A DNA stretch of 64,000 nt, from positions 5,796,038-5,860,037 of the forward strand of contig JAQMRL010000021.1 in assembly GCA_035578175.1 (NCBI GenBank), given 5' to 3'. Positions 10,902 to 22,119 of this stretch are shown one piece after another. The position numbers and the translations under genes are program-made. The stretch is from Catonia carolina. Lineage: Eukaryota; Arthropoda; Insecta; Hemiptera; Achilidae. Under the pieces are notes generated by a model, which did no database searches, was not told where the DNA came from, and saw only the letters and a list, made by a program, of their open reading frames with translations. Position 1 is the first letter of the stretch; every line of letters starts with the position of its first letter.

Positions 10902-11017
10902 TACATCCTGGGTTATTAACTTGGTCGGATTCATAATATTTAACTTACCATTTTATATCAAAACCTGTAAATAAATAAATGTAATAAATACAAACAAATA
11001 CGTTAAATAGGGAAAGT

Positions 11018-11185
11018 TTGAAAACGAATGTTTTGTACCAGAGTAAGCAGACTGTGGGCTATAAGCCGGAGGGCAGGAGAGAACGAGGACGCCCGAGAAA
11101 GAGATGGGCAGATTTGAGAGGTTCGGAACAGGCAGAAATGCCCAAACCTTGTACGAGAGAAGAAGAAGAAGATTTACAAGAACAA
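11018..11185 (+). pseudogene. LINE reverse-transcriptase C-terminal fragment
   Basis: Encodes Y-K-P-E-G-R-R-E-R-G-R-P-R-K-R-W, the basic tail motif common at the end of non-LTR retrotransposon ORF2 proteins. A GAA-rich stretch follows. The fragment at 62165-62345 (minus) shares both the motif and the downstream CGGAACAGGCAGA...(GAA)n end, so these are 5'-truncated copies of one family. Confidence 0.6.
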
Positions 11186-11390
11186 TCTTTAATTATTTAT
11201 TTGATAAAAAAATCCAGAACTAATTGAAACACGGTAGATTTCGGTCTTTATCTAATCATAACGCGCATTTCAAACGAATGCAACCCCCCCCACACGCACG
11301 CACACACACAATAAAAAAATATTCTATTTTACTATAACAGAACCTCCTGGAATCTATTTTACTTTTACACACAGGGAACTCGATTTCGGA

Positions 11391-12347
11391 AAAAAATCTG
11401 GTGTGAAACACTCACACAACTTTCTCTTGCCAGTGCAAATAATTTAAACAATATAATCTAACATTAGTAATAAAAAATGTTTTATTTCTAATGAGAAATA
11501 AACAAAAAACTAACCTCAAAAAACATAACCTTATTTTAATCATGAGTGAAAGACGCAAAATGAAAATCTACCTCAGTTTGGCTTAAAAACATGGAAAATC
11601 ATTCTTTCACGCTAAACTAAGCTCTGTAAAGAAAAATGCTCTAAATAAAAGTTGTACATCTTTTAATTTCCTATAAATTTTATTATATACAGTTTTGTCG
11701 TAAAATGCATTCTAAGGCCGAAATCTTAAAAAATCGATTTTTCACACGTTTTCGTGAGAAAAAATCAGAAAATTACAAATTACCGCTAAACTAAGCGTTA
11801 TACAAAAAAATGTTTGAAATAAAAGTTGTAGAATTTTAAATTCTCTACAACTTTTATTATATAAATTTGTGCGCTAAATTGCATATTAAAGCCGTAGGCC
11901 TAATCTTAAAAAAACACTTTTTTTACGTAAAAACAGCCTCACCGAGAATTTCAGGAAACATGGCGCCAACCCTATATTGTAGAGAATAAAAAATTGAGTA
12001 AATGGTGCGATTTTTAAAAAAAATCGTAGAACTAGTTTTTGAGAAAATCGCAAAAAAGTGAAAAATTACACGAATAAACTACTACTTCCGGTTGAATTTT
12101 GTTGAAAATGTTCGTGTCGGGTCCGGTAGTGGTATGTAACTTAAGTTTCAAGTTCGTACGATGTTCCGTTCTAGAGATATTCTGTTCACACGCACACACA
12201 CACAGAGACCAATCGCTAAAAACATGTTTTTTTGGGTTCAGGGGGTCTGAAAACGTGCAGATCCGGTGAAAACTCGATTTTTTAAAATTGACATGAAAAC
12301 AATACTTTCCTGCCTATATATTCATATAGGCAAGAGAAAGTAAAAAA
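11391..12347 (-). mobile_element. W element (HINE-like), complete
   Basis: Complete minus-strand copy with a short (CA)n. It carries TAGGCCTA at 11895-11902, where other copies read GCCGTAATC or GCCGCAATC. Confidence 0.92.
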
Positions 12348-12572
12348 ACCAAATGATACGACCAAAAAAAAAACTACATAAGAGAGGAAAAGAAGAAGAA
12401 ATATTCTAAATTAAGTTAGCGGGAAACGGCGCAACCAAGAAGGATTGTCATTAGCCTAAAGGGTAATATTATTTGGAAAGTGTTCAACAAAATTGTATTT
12501 CAGTACCTATAGGGATGATGGCCGCTGTTACAAGGGTTAGGGAGAAAAAAAATACTTGTTCATTAATTCCCT

Positions 12573-12636
12573 TATTACTTTCTCTTGCCCTTTTAATTAT
12601 ATAGGGAACACGAGTACCGTTTCCATAACGATTTCT
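12573..12636 (+). other. W-like 5' end relic
   Basis: ACTTTCTCTTGCCC followed by a diverged hairpin (TTTTAATTATATAGG). Only ~60 bp resemble the 5' end of W. It abuts the next W copy 3' end to 5' end. Confidence 0.5.
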
Positions 12637-13582
12637 AAAAATCTGGTGTGAAACACTCACACAACTTTCTCTTGCCAATGCAAATGATTAATAATAAACC
12701 TAACATTATTAATAAAATATTAGAAATAAACAAAAACTAACCTCAAAAACATAACCTTATTTTAATCACTCGTGAATGACGCAAAATGACAATCGAACTC
12801 AGTTTGGCTTAAAAATACGGAAAATCACGCTTTCATGCTAAACTAGGCTCTGTAGAGAAAAATTCTCTAAACAAAAGTTGTAGATCTTTTAATTTTCTAT
12901 AACTTTTATTATATACACTTTTGTCGTAAAATGCATACTAAGACCGAAATGTTAAAAAAATCGATTTTTCTCACGTTTTCGTGAGAAAAAAAACAGAAAA
13001 TCGCAAATTACCGCTAAACTAGGCGTTATACAAAAAAATGTTTGAAACAGAAGTTGTAGGTTTTTAAATTCTCTACAACTTTTATTATATAAGTTTTTGC
13101 GCTGAAATTTATATTAAAGCCGTAATCTTAAAAAAACAACGTTTTTACGTGAAAACAGCCTCACCCAGAATTTCAGCAAACATGGCGCCTACCCTATCTT
13201 GTAGAGAATAAAAAATTGAGTAAAATAGGCGATTTTAAAAAAAATCGTAGGACCAGTTTTTGAGAAAATCGCAAAAAACTGAAAAATTATAAGAATAAAC
13301 TACTACTTCCGGTTGACCGATTTTGATGAAAATGTTCGTGTCGCGTCCGGTAGTGGTATGTAACTTAAGTTTCAAGTTTCAAGTTCGTAGGATGTTCCGT
13401 TCTTGAGATATTCTGTTCACACACACACACACACACACACAGACCAATCGCTGAAAACATGTTTTTTGGGTTCAGGGGGTCTGAAAACGTATAGATCCGG
13501 TGAAAACTCGATTTCGAAAAATCGACATGAAAACAATACTTTCCTTCCTATATATTCATATAGGCAAGAGAAAGTAAAAAAA
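12637..13582 (-). mobile_element. W element (HINE-like), complete
   Basis: Complete minus-strand copy, (CA)n at 13421-13441. It ends next to the TA of a mariner relic at 13587. Confidence 0.92.
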
Positions 13583-13735
13583 TATACGAAGTGTGGCTAT
13601 TAAATAAAGAAACTGACGTAAAACATTTTTTTAAATTTTATGCATAATCACTTATTGTCACCTTCAATATACACTCCTTCCCTATCCCTACAACGCTCCA
13701 TTCGAATTTTCCATTGTTGGAAACAGTGCTGGAAG

Positions 13736-14035
13736 TCATCTTCTGTCAGCTCCTTCAGGACACGCTTTCTCTTTTACAGTTTCCAAAGACTCAAATCTTG
13801 TCCCTTTTAATGCAGATTTCATCTTAGGGAACAGGTAGAAGTCACATGGTGCAAGATCTGGTGAATAAGGTGGATGTTCTAACACAGAGATGCTGTACTT
13901 GGCTAGGAACTTCATGACAGATAACGCGGAATGAGCTGGCGCATTACGTTTGTGGAGAACCCATGATTTGTCCTTCCACATTTCGGGGCGTTTTTTCCTT
14001 ACCCTTTGTGTGACGTAGTTTAGAAAGTACCTCAA
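13736..14035 (-). pseudogene. Mariner (DD34D) transposase, C-terminal part
   Basis: Minus strand. It carries R-V-R-K-K-R-P-E, then L-H-K-R-N-A-P-A-H where mariner has the second catalytic Asp (HxDNAPAH; here Arg replaces Asp), then H-P-P-Y-S-P-D-L-A-P-C-D-F-Y-L-F with the third Asp intact, 34 residues on. The C-terminal end is frameshifted after K-E-K-A. It cannot be active. Confidence 0.85.
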
Positions 14036-14064
14036 GGTAGAAATATTGACTAATTGTTTGACCT

Positions 14065-14982
14065 TTAAGGGGGGAGTCTACACATGATATTTTTTTCTTT
14101 TTTTCAAATTAAACACTTTATTTCTTTCAGTAAATGTTTGTGTTTGTTTTAAATATGTTTAAAATAAGTATTAGTGATGAAATTTTTCCCTTTCAACCCC
14201 TAAAAATCGTTCGGGGGTGAGAAATAAATATTTCTTAGGAAAATCGTATCTCTTTACTCTTTTTTGAGGTATTACCTTCATTTTTTTACAGAAATGAAAA
14301 AAAAATTGGTTCTCCATACTGTAGAATTGAATTGTCTGTAGTTAATAAATTTTAAAAATTAAAAAAAAAAAATTGAAATTACGATATTCTTTTCATCTTG
14401 CAAGATTTAAATGTTTGTAAAAAATTTTAATTTACTAACTTTGAGGAATCAATACTTTAGTATGTAGAACAAAAAAATCTGGTCATTTTAAAAAAAAATT
14501 TATACTTCTAGCTCTATTTTTAACAAAGTTATGGTTTTCCTAATATTTTAAAACACGAAAAAAAAATTTGCCGAAAATGAACAAAAAAGATTAGTAATAA
14601 GTTTTGAACTTATATTTGAGGTGTTAGTTAAAATTGTCCTACTCCATATGTCACACCTTCTCTTTCCATATGTTCTTGTTCTCTTCTGAGGGTATTTAAT
14701 GAACTACATTGGACACGAAATGAACTTTCAAACAAAAAAAAGACCAACCTTTTCGGACATTTTATTCAAAAGTTACAAAACATTGAAAATTAATAATTTT
14801 TTGTAAAAAACGGTCGCAAATCGTATGTGCAACAATATATTCAAAAATAATTTTAAAATGTTTCTAAGCAACATATGATAAAACAAAATACATCATTTTA
14901 TTCCGAAAATTTCAAATTTTTAAAAATTGAAATAAAAATAAAGTGAAAAAAAAAATTTTTTAGTGGTAGACTCCCCCCTTAA
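14065..14982. mobile_element. TTAA-flanked non-autonomous element
   Basis: 910-bp insertion (14069-14978) with TTAA on both sides and perfect 13-bp inverted ends GGGGGGAGTCTAC. The mariner copy at 50.6 kb shows the uninterrupted site. The interior is very AT-rich without coding capacity. TTAA duplication is the piggyBac hallmark, but piggyBac ends usually start CCC, so the superfamily is tentative. Confidence 0.8.
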
Positions 14983-15010
14983 GAAACCCAGTGAAGGTAC
15001 TTTCTAAACT

Positions 15011-15795
15011 AGGTAAAATACGGAAAACCACTCTTGCCCATTAAACTAGGCTCTGTGGCTCTGTAGAGAAAATGCTTTAAATAAAAGTTGCAGATCTTTT
15101 AATTATCTATCATTTTGGTTTTATACATTTTTGTCGTAAAATGAGTAGGCCTAATAAGACCGAAATGTTAAAAATAATCGATTTTTCACACGTTTTCGTG
15201 AGAAAAAAAAACAGAAAATCGCTAATTACCGCTAAACTAAGCGTTACACAAAAAAAATGTTTAAATAAAAGTTGTAGGACTTCAAATTCTCTACAAATTT
15301 TATTAATTACATTTCTGCGCTGAATTGCATAATAAAGCCGCAATCTTAAAAAAAAACAATTTCTTTACGCAAAAACAGCTTCACCAAGGATTTCAGCAAA
15401 CATTGCGCCTACACTTTCTTGTAGAGCATAAAAATTTAGTAAATCAGGTAATTTAAAAAAAAAATCGTAGGACCAGTTTTAGAGAAAATCGCAAAGTGAA
15501 AAATTACACGAATAAACTACTACTTCCGGTTGACCGATTTTGATGAAAATGTTCGTGTCGTCTCCGGGAGTGGTATGTAACTTAAGTTTCAAGTTTCAAG
15601 CTCGTATGATGTTCCGTTTTTGAGATATTCTGTTCACACACACACACACACCCACAGACCAATCGCTAAAAACATGTTTTTTGGATTCAGGGGGTCTGTT
15701 TACGTGTAGATCCGGTGAAGAGTGTATTAGTTAAAATTGACATGATAACAATACTTTCCTTCTTATTTATTCATATAGGCAAGAGAGAGTAAAAA
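15011..15795 (-). mobile_element. W element, 3'-truncated
   Basis: Minus-strand copy lacking its 3' ~200 bp and stem-loop; it starts at TACGGAAAACCACTC. It carries TAGGCCTA at 15146-15153. Its 5' end joins the next W copy head to tail through a shared A-run. Confidence 0.85.
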
Positions 15796-16584
15796 ATCTG
15801 GTGTGAAACACTCACACAACATTCTCTTGCCAATGCAAATTATTAACAATATAACCTAACACTAGTAATAAAACATTAGAAATAAACAAAAAACTAACCT
15901 CAACAAACATAACCTAATTTTAATCATGAGTGAACGACGCAGAATGAAAATCTACTTCAGTGTGGCTTAAAAATACGGATAATCACTCTTTCACGCTAAA
16001 CTAGGCTCTGTAGAGAAAATTTTTTTAAATAAAAGTTGTAGATCTTTTAATTTCCTGTAAAATTAATTATATAGGTATACTTTTGCCGAAAAATGCATTG
16101 TAAGGCCGAAATCTTAAAAAAATCAATTTTTCACACGTTTTCGTGAGAAAAAAACAGAAAATCGCTAATTACCGCTAAACTAAGTGTTATACAAAACCAT
16201 GTTTGAAATAAAAGTTGTAGGAGTTTAAATTCTCTACAACTTTAATTATACGTAGACTATAAATTTTTTCGCTGAAATCCACATAAAAGCCGCAATCTTA
16301 AAAGAAAAATGTTTTACGTGAAAACAGCCTGACCAAGAATTTCAGCCAACATAGCGCCTACCCTATCTTGCAGAGCATAAAAAATTTAACAAACCAGGCG
16401 ATTTATAAAAAAATCGTAGAACCAGTTTTTGAGAAAATCACAAAAAAGTGAAAAATTACACGAATAAACTACTACTTCCGGTTGACCAATTTTGATGTAA
16501 ATGTTCGTGTCGGGTCCGGTAGTGGTATGTAACTTGCGTTTGAAGTTTCAAGTTTGTACGATGTTCCGCTCTCGAGATATTCTG

Positions 16585-16634
<50 letters not shown>

Positions 16635-16774
16635 AATTGCTAAAAACATGTTGTTGTGTGGGTGTGAGGGGGTCTGTTTAGGTGTATATTCGGGTGAAGA
16701 GTGTATTTGTTAAAATCGACATGAAAACAATACTTTCCTTCCTATATACTCATATAGGCAAGAGAAAGTAAAAA
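15792..16774 (-). mobile_element. W element (HINE-like), complete
   Basis: Complete minus-strand copy directly following the previous one in tandem. (CA)n at 16587-16632. It carries TAGACTA at 16253-16259 within an insertion relative to other copies. Confidence 0.92.
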
Positions 16775-16916
16775 TAAAAGAGAGTGACGTTAAGTGGTTA
16801 TTTATGGAGAGATGAGATGAGAGAGGGAGGTGTTCACAATACAGTATGTAGGCCTATCTTTTGACGGTTAATGAAAAAACAAGGGTGTGTTGAATAGGTA
16901 CGGACATAATTATTTC

Positions 16917-17166
16917 AGTAGTGGTTATCGCCGGGACACTGCTGTTGATTTCCCTACAGATTACATTTTTTTCATTTCGTTAACAATTCCAATCGGCAGT
17001 GTTGTTAATAATCTCTTCATTTTTTTTTGTTTTTGTTGTAGATAACAGACAAAACATCGGGGCATTACCTATATCCGTTTCCATTATCTATAACTGTGTT
17101 GATATACGTACAACCATTCTAAAATGTTCGTCAACTATCATTATTTACATTTTCATTTATGTTTTT
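16917..17166 (+). repeat. Direct repeat U, copy 1
   Basis: About 246 bp starting AGTAGTGGTTATCGCC. It recurs at 18086-18204 plus 19134-19275, there split by a W element. The two U copies flank the W element at 17167-18085. Confidence 0.9.
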
Positions 17167-18085
17167 ACTTTCTCTTGCCTATATGAGTATATAGGAAGGA
17201 AAGTATTGTTTTCATGTCGATTTTAACAACTACACCACTCTTCACCCGAATATACACGTCTTCACCCTGAAACCATACAAACGTGTTTTTAACGATTGGT
17301 CTGTGTGTGTGTGTGTATGTGAACAGAATATCTCAAGAACTTGAAACTTAAGTTTAATACCACTACCGGACCCGACACGAACATTTTCATTAAAATTGGT
17401 CAACCGGAAGTAGTAGTTTATTCGTGTAATTTTTCACTTTTTTGCGATTTTCTCAAAAACTGGTTCGACGATTTTTTTTAAAAATCGCCTGGTTTATTAA
17501 GTTTCTTATTCTCTACAAGAGAGGGTAGGCGCCATGTTTGCTAAAATTCTTGGTGAGGCTGTTTTCACGAAAAACAATTGTTTTTTTTAAGATTGCGGCT
17601 TTAATATGCATTTTAGCGCAAAAACGTTTTTAATAAAAGTTGTAGACAATATAAAATTCTACAACTTTTACTTTAAACATTTTTTTGTATAACGCTTAGT
17701 TTAGCAGTAATTAGCGATTATCTGTTTTTTTTCTCACGAAATTGTGTGAAAAATCGATTGTTTTCAGATTTAGGCCTTAGTAAGCACTTTACGACAAAAA
17801 TATATAATAAAATTTATAAAAAAATTAAAAGATCTACGACTTTTATTTAGAGCATTTTTCTCTACAGAGCCTAGTTTAGCGTGAAAGAATGCTTCTCCGT
17901 ATTTTAAAGCCAAACTGAGGTTGATATTCATTTTCCGTGTTTCACTCATGATTAAAATAAGGTAATGTTTATTGAGGTTAGTTTTTTGTTTATTTCTAAT
18001 GTTGTATTACTAATGTTAGCTTATATTGGTCATTATTTGCATTGGCAAGAGAAAGTTGTGTGAGTGTTTCACACCAGATTTTTTT
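17167..18085 (+). mobile_element. W element between two U repeats
   Basis: Complete plus-strand copy with short (GT)n. The hairpin loop reads GAGT instead of GAAT while both stems remain paired. Confidence 0.92.
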
Positions 18086-19275
18086 AGTAGTGGTTATCGC
18101 CGGGACACTGCTGTTGATTTCCCTACAGATTACCTTTTTATTTCATTTCGTCAACAATTTCCAATCGGCAGTGTTGTTAATAATATCTCTTCATTTTGTT
18201 TTTTACTTTCTCTTGCCTATATGAATATATAGGAAGGAAAGTACTTATTGTTTTCATGTCGATTTTTCGAAATCGAGTTTTCACCGGATCTATACGTTTT
18301 CAGACCCCCTGAACCCAAAAAAACATGTTTTTAGCGATTGGTCTGTGTGTGTGTGAACAGAATATCTCAAGAACGGAACATCGTATGAACTTGAAACTTA
18401 AGTTACATACCACTACCGGACGCAACACGAACATTTTCATCAAAATCGGTCAACCGGAAGTAAAAGTAAGTAGTTTATTCGTATAATTTTTCAGTTTTTT
18501 GCGATTTTCTCAAAAACTGGTCCTACGATTTTTTTTAAAATCGCCTATTTTACTCAATTTTTTATTCTCTACAAGATAGGGTAGGCGCCATGTTTGCTGA
18601 AATTCTCGGTGAGGCTGTTTTCACGTAAAAACGTTGTTTTTTTAAGATTACGGCTTTAATATAAATTTTAGCGCAAAAACTTATATAATAAAAGTTGTAG
18701 AGAATTTAAAAACCTACAACTTCTGTTTCAAACATTTTTTTGTATAACGCTTAGTTTAGCGGTAATTTGCGATTTTCTGTTTTTTTTCTCACGAAAACGT
18801 GAGAAAAATCGTTTTTTTTTTAACATTTCGGTCTTAGTATGCATTTTACGACAAAAGTGTATATAATTAAATTTATAGAAAATTAAAAGATCTACAACTT
18901 TTGTTTAGAGCATTTTTCTCTACAGAGCCTAGTTTAGCGTGAAAGCGTGATTTTCCGTATTTTTAAGCCAAACTGAGTTCGATTGTCATTTTGCGTCATT
19001 CACGAGTGATTAAAATAAGGTTATGTTTTTGAGGTTAGTTTCTGTTCATTTCTAATGTTTTAATACTAATGTTAGGTTTATTGTTAATTATTTGCATTGG
19101 CAAGAGAAAGTTGTGTGAGTGTTTCACACCAGATTTTTTTTGTTGCTGTAGATAACAGACAAAACATCGGGGCATTACCTATATCCGTTTCCATTATCTA
19201 TAACTGTGTTGATATACTACTACCATCCTAAAATGTTCGTCAACTATCATTATGTACATTTTCATTTATGTTTTT
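18086..19275 (+). repeat. Direct repeat U, copy 2 (split by W)
   Basis: Left part 18086-18204 and right part 19134-19275. Comparison with U copy 1 near 17010-17042 gives a clean pre-insertion T-rich site without target duplication. Confidence 0.9.
18205..19133 (+). mobile_element. W element inserted in U copy 2
   Basis: Complete plus-strand copy. Since U copy 1 lacks it, this insertion is younger than the U duplication. Its ends are ACTTTC and CCAGA inside a T-run, which defines the element boundary. Confidence 0.93.
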
Positions 19276-19340
19276 ACTTTCTCTTGCCGTTTATGAATAT
19301 ATAGGTAAGGAAAGTATTGTTCTTATCCCGATTTTCCAAA
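19276..19340 (+). mobile_element. W element, 5' end only
   Basis: First ~65 bp of W (variant hairpin CCGTTTATGAATATATAGG) at the same position after U copy 2 as the W that follows U copy 1. It then diverges into unrelated sequence. Confidence 0.7.
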
Positions 19341-19586
19341 AAGAGCAATTGCCCGAAATAAATGTTATTTAAGTACGCTATGTACAGCTCTGTGTAACCT
19401 ATATCATAAACCGATCCTTACACACACGCGCAGCAATCTAACTTACCTGCGTTCGTTCTACAAGCTTCAGTAGTGAATCACCTACTAGGCACTTGACTAT
19501 AATTCTACCATTTCAGTTGTAATACCTAATAATTATCAAAATTGTATAATAATTTTCAAAATCTACGTATTATTCCTTAAAAAATG
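19341..19586. other. Unassigned stretch
   Basis: No recognised repeat or gene between the W 5' fragment and SINE-1. Confidence 0.6.
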
Positions 19587-19599
19587 AGTCCAAAAATTT

Positions 19600-19982
19600 G
19601 TTTAGGTCAACAGCCGAAAGGCTGGTTTGAACCTGTAGAGGTTTTACTAAGTAAAAGGAGGAGTAAGGTGATTTACCATTGCCTTCCTCACTGAGTTGAA
19701 AGAGTATGCTTATCAGCATGCCAGGCCCTCCGAAAAGCACTCACTTTCCACCCTGCAAATGACACCTTCACTTCATTCACCACAGGGTCTGGCTGCATAG
19801 TGAAATTCATTACTCTCAGAGGAGTTAACTCTGACTAGTGTCTTTTACACCTCTACCTCTTCTGTTCTTAAATAGTTCAGTCATATAAGTGGCTGACTAT
19901 GTGATAAAGAAACAGAACTATTTTTTTAGCCCTGGACCAAACAGATAGAGTGCAATTAAAATAACACTCCACCTGCCCGTTA
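19600..19982 (+). repeat. SINE-1 copy
   Basis: Full body with variant 3' end (CACTCCACCTGCCCGTTAAG). The flanking AGTCCAAAAATT (19588) reappears at 20260, which may be coincidence or may mark a longer inserted unit including the 280 bp in between. Confidence 0.85.
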
Positions 19983-20378
19983 AGCTATTGAATTAAGTTA
20001 TAGTCAATTAAGCTATATGAACTTTAAAAGTTTTATATTCATTTAAATGAATGCTATAACAGAAGCTCCGAACTTGAAGAAATTTGTTAATTTTTCAACA
20101 TTACTTAATGAGTTTTGATACAATTTCAAACAGGACTAGTCAGTTTTATTGCAGTGTTAGTTTTTTGTAAAAGCATTTTTTTAACAAAAAATTTTATAGG
20201 AATATTATATATTTCTTGTGCTGTAATATGAAACAACAACAATATTACTTTCAAATTTTAGTCCAAAAATTGTGTCACTGTAATAATCCTAAGCTTTTCC
20301 CATGTTGGGTTTCATTCTGACAGCCGTTTTTCAATCATATTATAATAAAATAATAAACGTTTATTAAATTTAACAATT
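19983..20378. other. Unassigned AT-rich stretch
   Basis: No convincing gene or repeat seen. Confidence 0.5.
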
Positions 20379-20724
20379 ATTATTAGGTACCAACCGGGTT
20401 GGTCTAGAGGTAAAGTCGTCGCCAAAATCAGCTGTTTAACAGCTGATTTTCGGAGACGAAGATTCCTGGTTCAAATCCTAGTAAAGGTAGTTACTTTTAT
20501 ACGGATTTGAATGCTAGACAGTGGTTACCGGTGTACTTCAATGGTTGGAATTCAATGAATTAATCTCTTTCAGGAATGGTCGACCTGAGTCTGAACAAGA
20601 CTAAACCTCATTTACACGTCGTACACATCATCCTCATGTCATTGGGTCATGGGGTTGCTTATTGTTCTCAATTGAACAGATCGCAACGTACACAAATTAG
20701 GAATAAAAACAAAATCATTAGGTA
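20379..20724 (+). repeat. SINE S2, full length, tRNA-derived
   Basis: Body 20390-20713. The head has an A-box-like TGGTCTAGAGGTAAAG and a B-box GGTTCAAATCC. The body runs from TTACTTTTATACGGATTTGA to a short AATAAAAA tail. It is flanked by ATTATTAGGTA / ATCATTAGGTA (10 of 11 identical). A 5'-truncated copy lies at 28790-29036 and a head fragment at 55688. Confidence 0.88.
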
Positions 20725-20725
20725 A

Positions 20726-21975
20726 TACAGTTTAGCCGTCCTTAGTTTGCTCCTACTGTAAACAAACCAAAGCCAGCTACTACAGGGTGCACTCTAGGGT
20801 CCACCACTTTACATATGTCGTATTCCTACAAAGTTAACTATTTTTACTTTCTCTTGCCTATATGAATATATAGGAAGGAAAGTATTGTTTTCATGTCGAT
20901 TTTTCGAAATCGAGTTTTCACCGCATCTATACGTTTTCAGACCCCCTGAACCCAAAAAACATGTTTTTAGCGATTGGTCTGTGTGTGTGTGTGTGTGTGT
21001 GTGTGAACAGAATATCTCAAGAACGGAACATCGTACGAACTTGAAACTTAAGTTACATACCACTACCGGACGCGACACGAACATTTTCATCAAAATCGGT
21101 CAACCGGACGTAGTAGTTTATTCGTATAATTTTTCAGTTTTTTGCGATTTTCTCAAAAACTGGTCCTACGATTTTTTTTAAAATCGCCTATTTTACTCAA
21201 TTTTTTATTCTCTACAAGATAGGGTAGGCGCCATGTTTGCTGAAATTCTCGGTGAGGCTGTTTTCACGTAAAAACGTTGTTTTTTTAAGATTACGGCTTT
21301 AATATAAATTTTAGCGCAAAAACTTATATAATAAAAGTTGTAGAGAATTTAAAAACCTACAACTTCTGTTTCAAACATTTTTTTGTATGACGCTTAGTTT
21401 AGCAGTAATTAGCGATTTTCTGATTTTTTCTCACGAAAACGTGTGAAAAATCGATTTTTTTAAGATTTTGGCCTCAGTATGCATTTTACGACAAAAGTGT
21501 ATATAACCAAATTTATAGGAAATTTAAAGATCTACAACTTATTTTTATCGTATTTTTCTCAACAGAGCCTAGTTTAGCGTGAAATAGTGATTTTCCGTAT
21601 TTTTAAGCCAGACTGAGGTTGATTTTCATTTTGAGTGTTTCACTCATGATTAAAATAAGGTTAGGTTTATTGAGGTTAGTTTTTTGTTTATTTCTAATAT
21701 TTTATTACTAATGTTAAATTATATTGTAAATTATTTGCATTGGCAAGAGAAAGTTGTGTGAGTGTTTCACACCAGATTTTTTAAATTATAAGTACTTAAA
21801 ACATCAGTCATGATTTAATGTACGCCTAACAATTTCATTTATAAAAATTCTTTTAAAAGTATTTTGTTGTTACTTTTTAATCAGCGTGTAATCATTTTTA
21901 TATAATGCGCATGCTCAGTGACGTCATTATTTGTTGACAGTAGGAGCAAACTAAGAAAGGCTGAACTTTAAATGC
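20726..21975 (+). mobile_element. MITE E, copy 2, with W inside
   Basis: Ends TACAGTTTAGCCGTCCTTAG and the complement near 21950. A W copy (20846-21780) sits after GTTAACTA, the same position as in copy 3. Confidence 0.82.
20846..21780 (+). mobile_element. W element (HINE-like), complete
   Basis: Complete plus-strand copy inside MITE E; (GT)n at 20979-21004. Confidence 0.92.
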
Positions 21976-22119
21976 AACAATAATTAGAATAATAAAATAA
22001 TAAAAAAAAGAACAACTGCAGTGCTATTTAATAGTATAAAAACGACAGCATTATCAAATAATATTCGTATTATGTTTTAATAAGTTTAAAGGAATAAGAT
22101 GTAATAATTTTTAAATATA

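Larger units (their letters stand above)
9948..11034 (-). mobile_element. Element F, copy 2 (inverted paralogue)
   Basis: Reverse-complement match to parts of 4346-6692. It lacks the W copy, MITE D and pogo-like element found in copy 1, so it provides their approximate empty sites. It has gained its own insertion, the fold-back element at 10119-10901. Confidence 0.65.
13587..15010 (-). mobile_element. DD34D mariner relic, interrupted
   Basis: Left end CGAAGTGTGGCTATTAAATA next to TA. Similar ends occur on the mariner at 50164-51098. A TTAA-flanked element (14069-14978) splits it. It breaks off at about 15002 into TTTCTAAACTA, which also occurs inverted inside the element, so the right part is rearranged or lost. 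The next W copy starts abruptly here. Confidence 0.8.

Noticed and set aside
19588..20271. A 12-bp repeat around SINE-1 at 19600 as its target duplication
   Set aside because: The second copy is about 280 bp beyond the SINE end with unexplained sequence between; kept only as a remark.
20809..21181. Recurring 60-130 codon frames in many W copies (cysteine/valine repeats, [15 protein letters not shown] peptide)
   Set aside because: They pass through the (GT)n tract, exist only when its length suits the frame, lack start context and are broken in most copies. They are by-products of W, not a gene.
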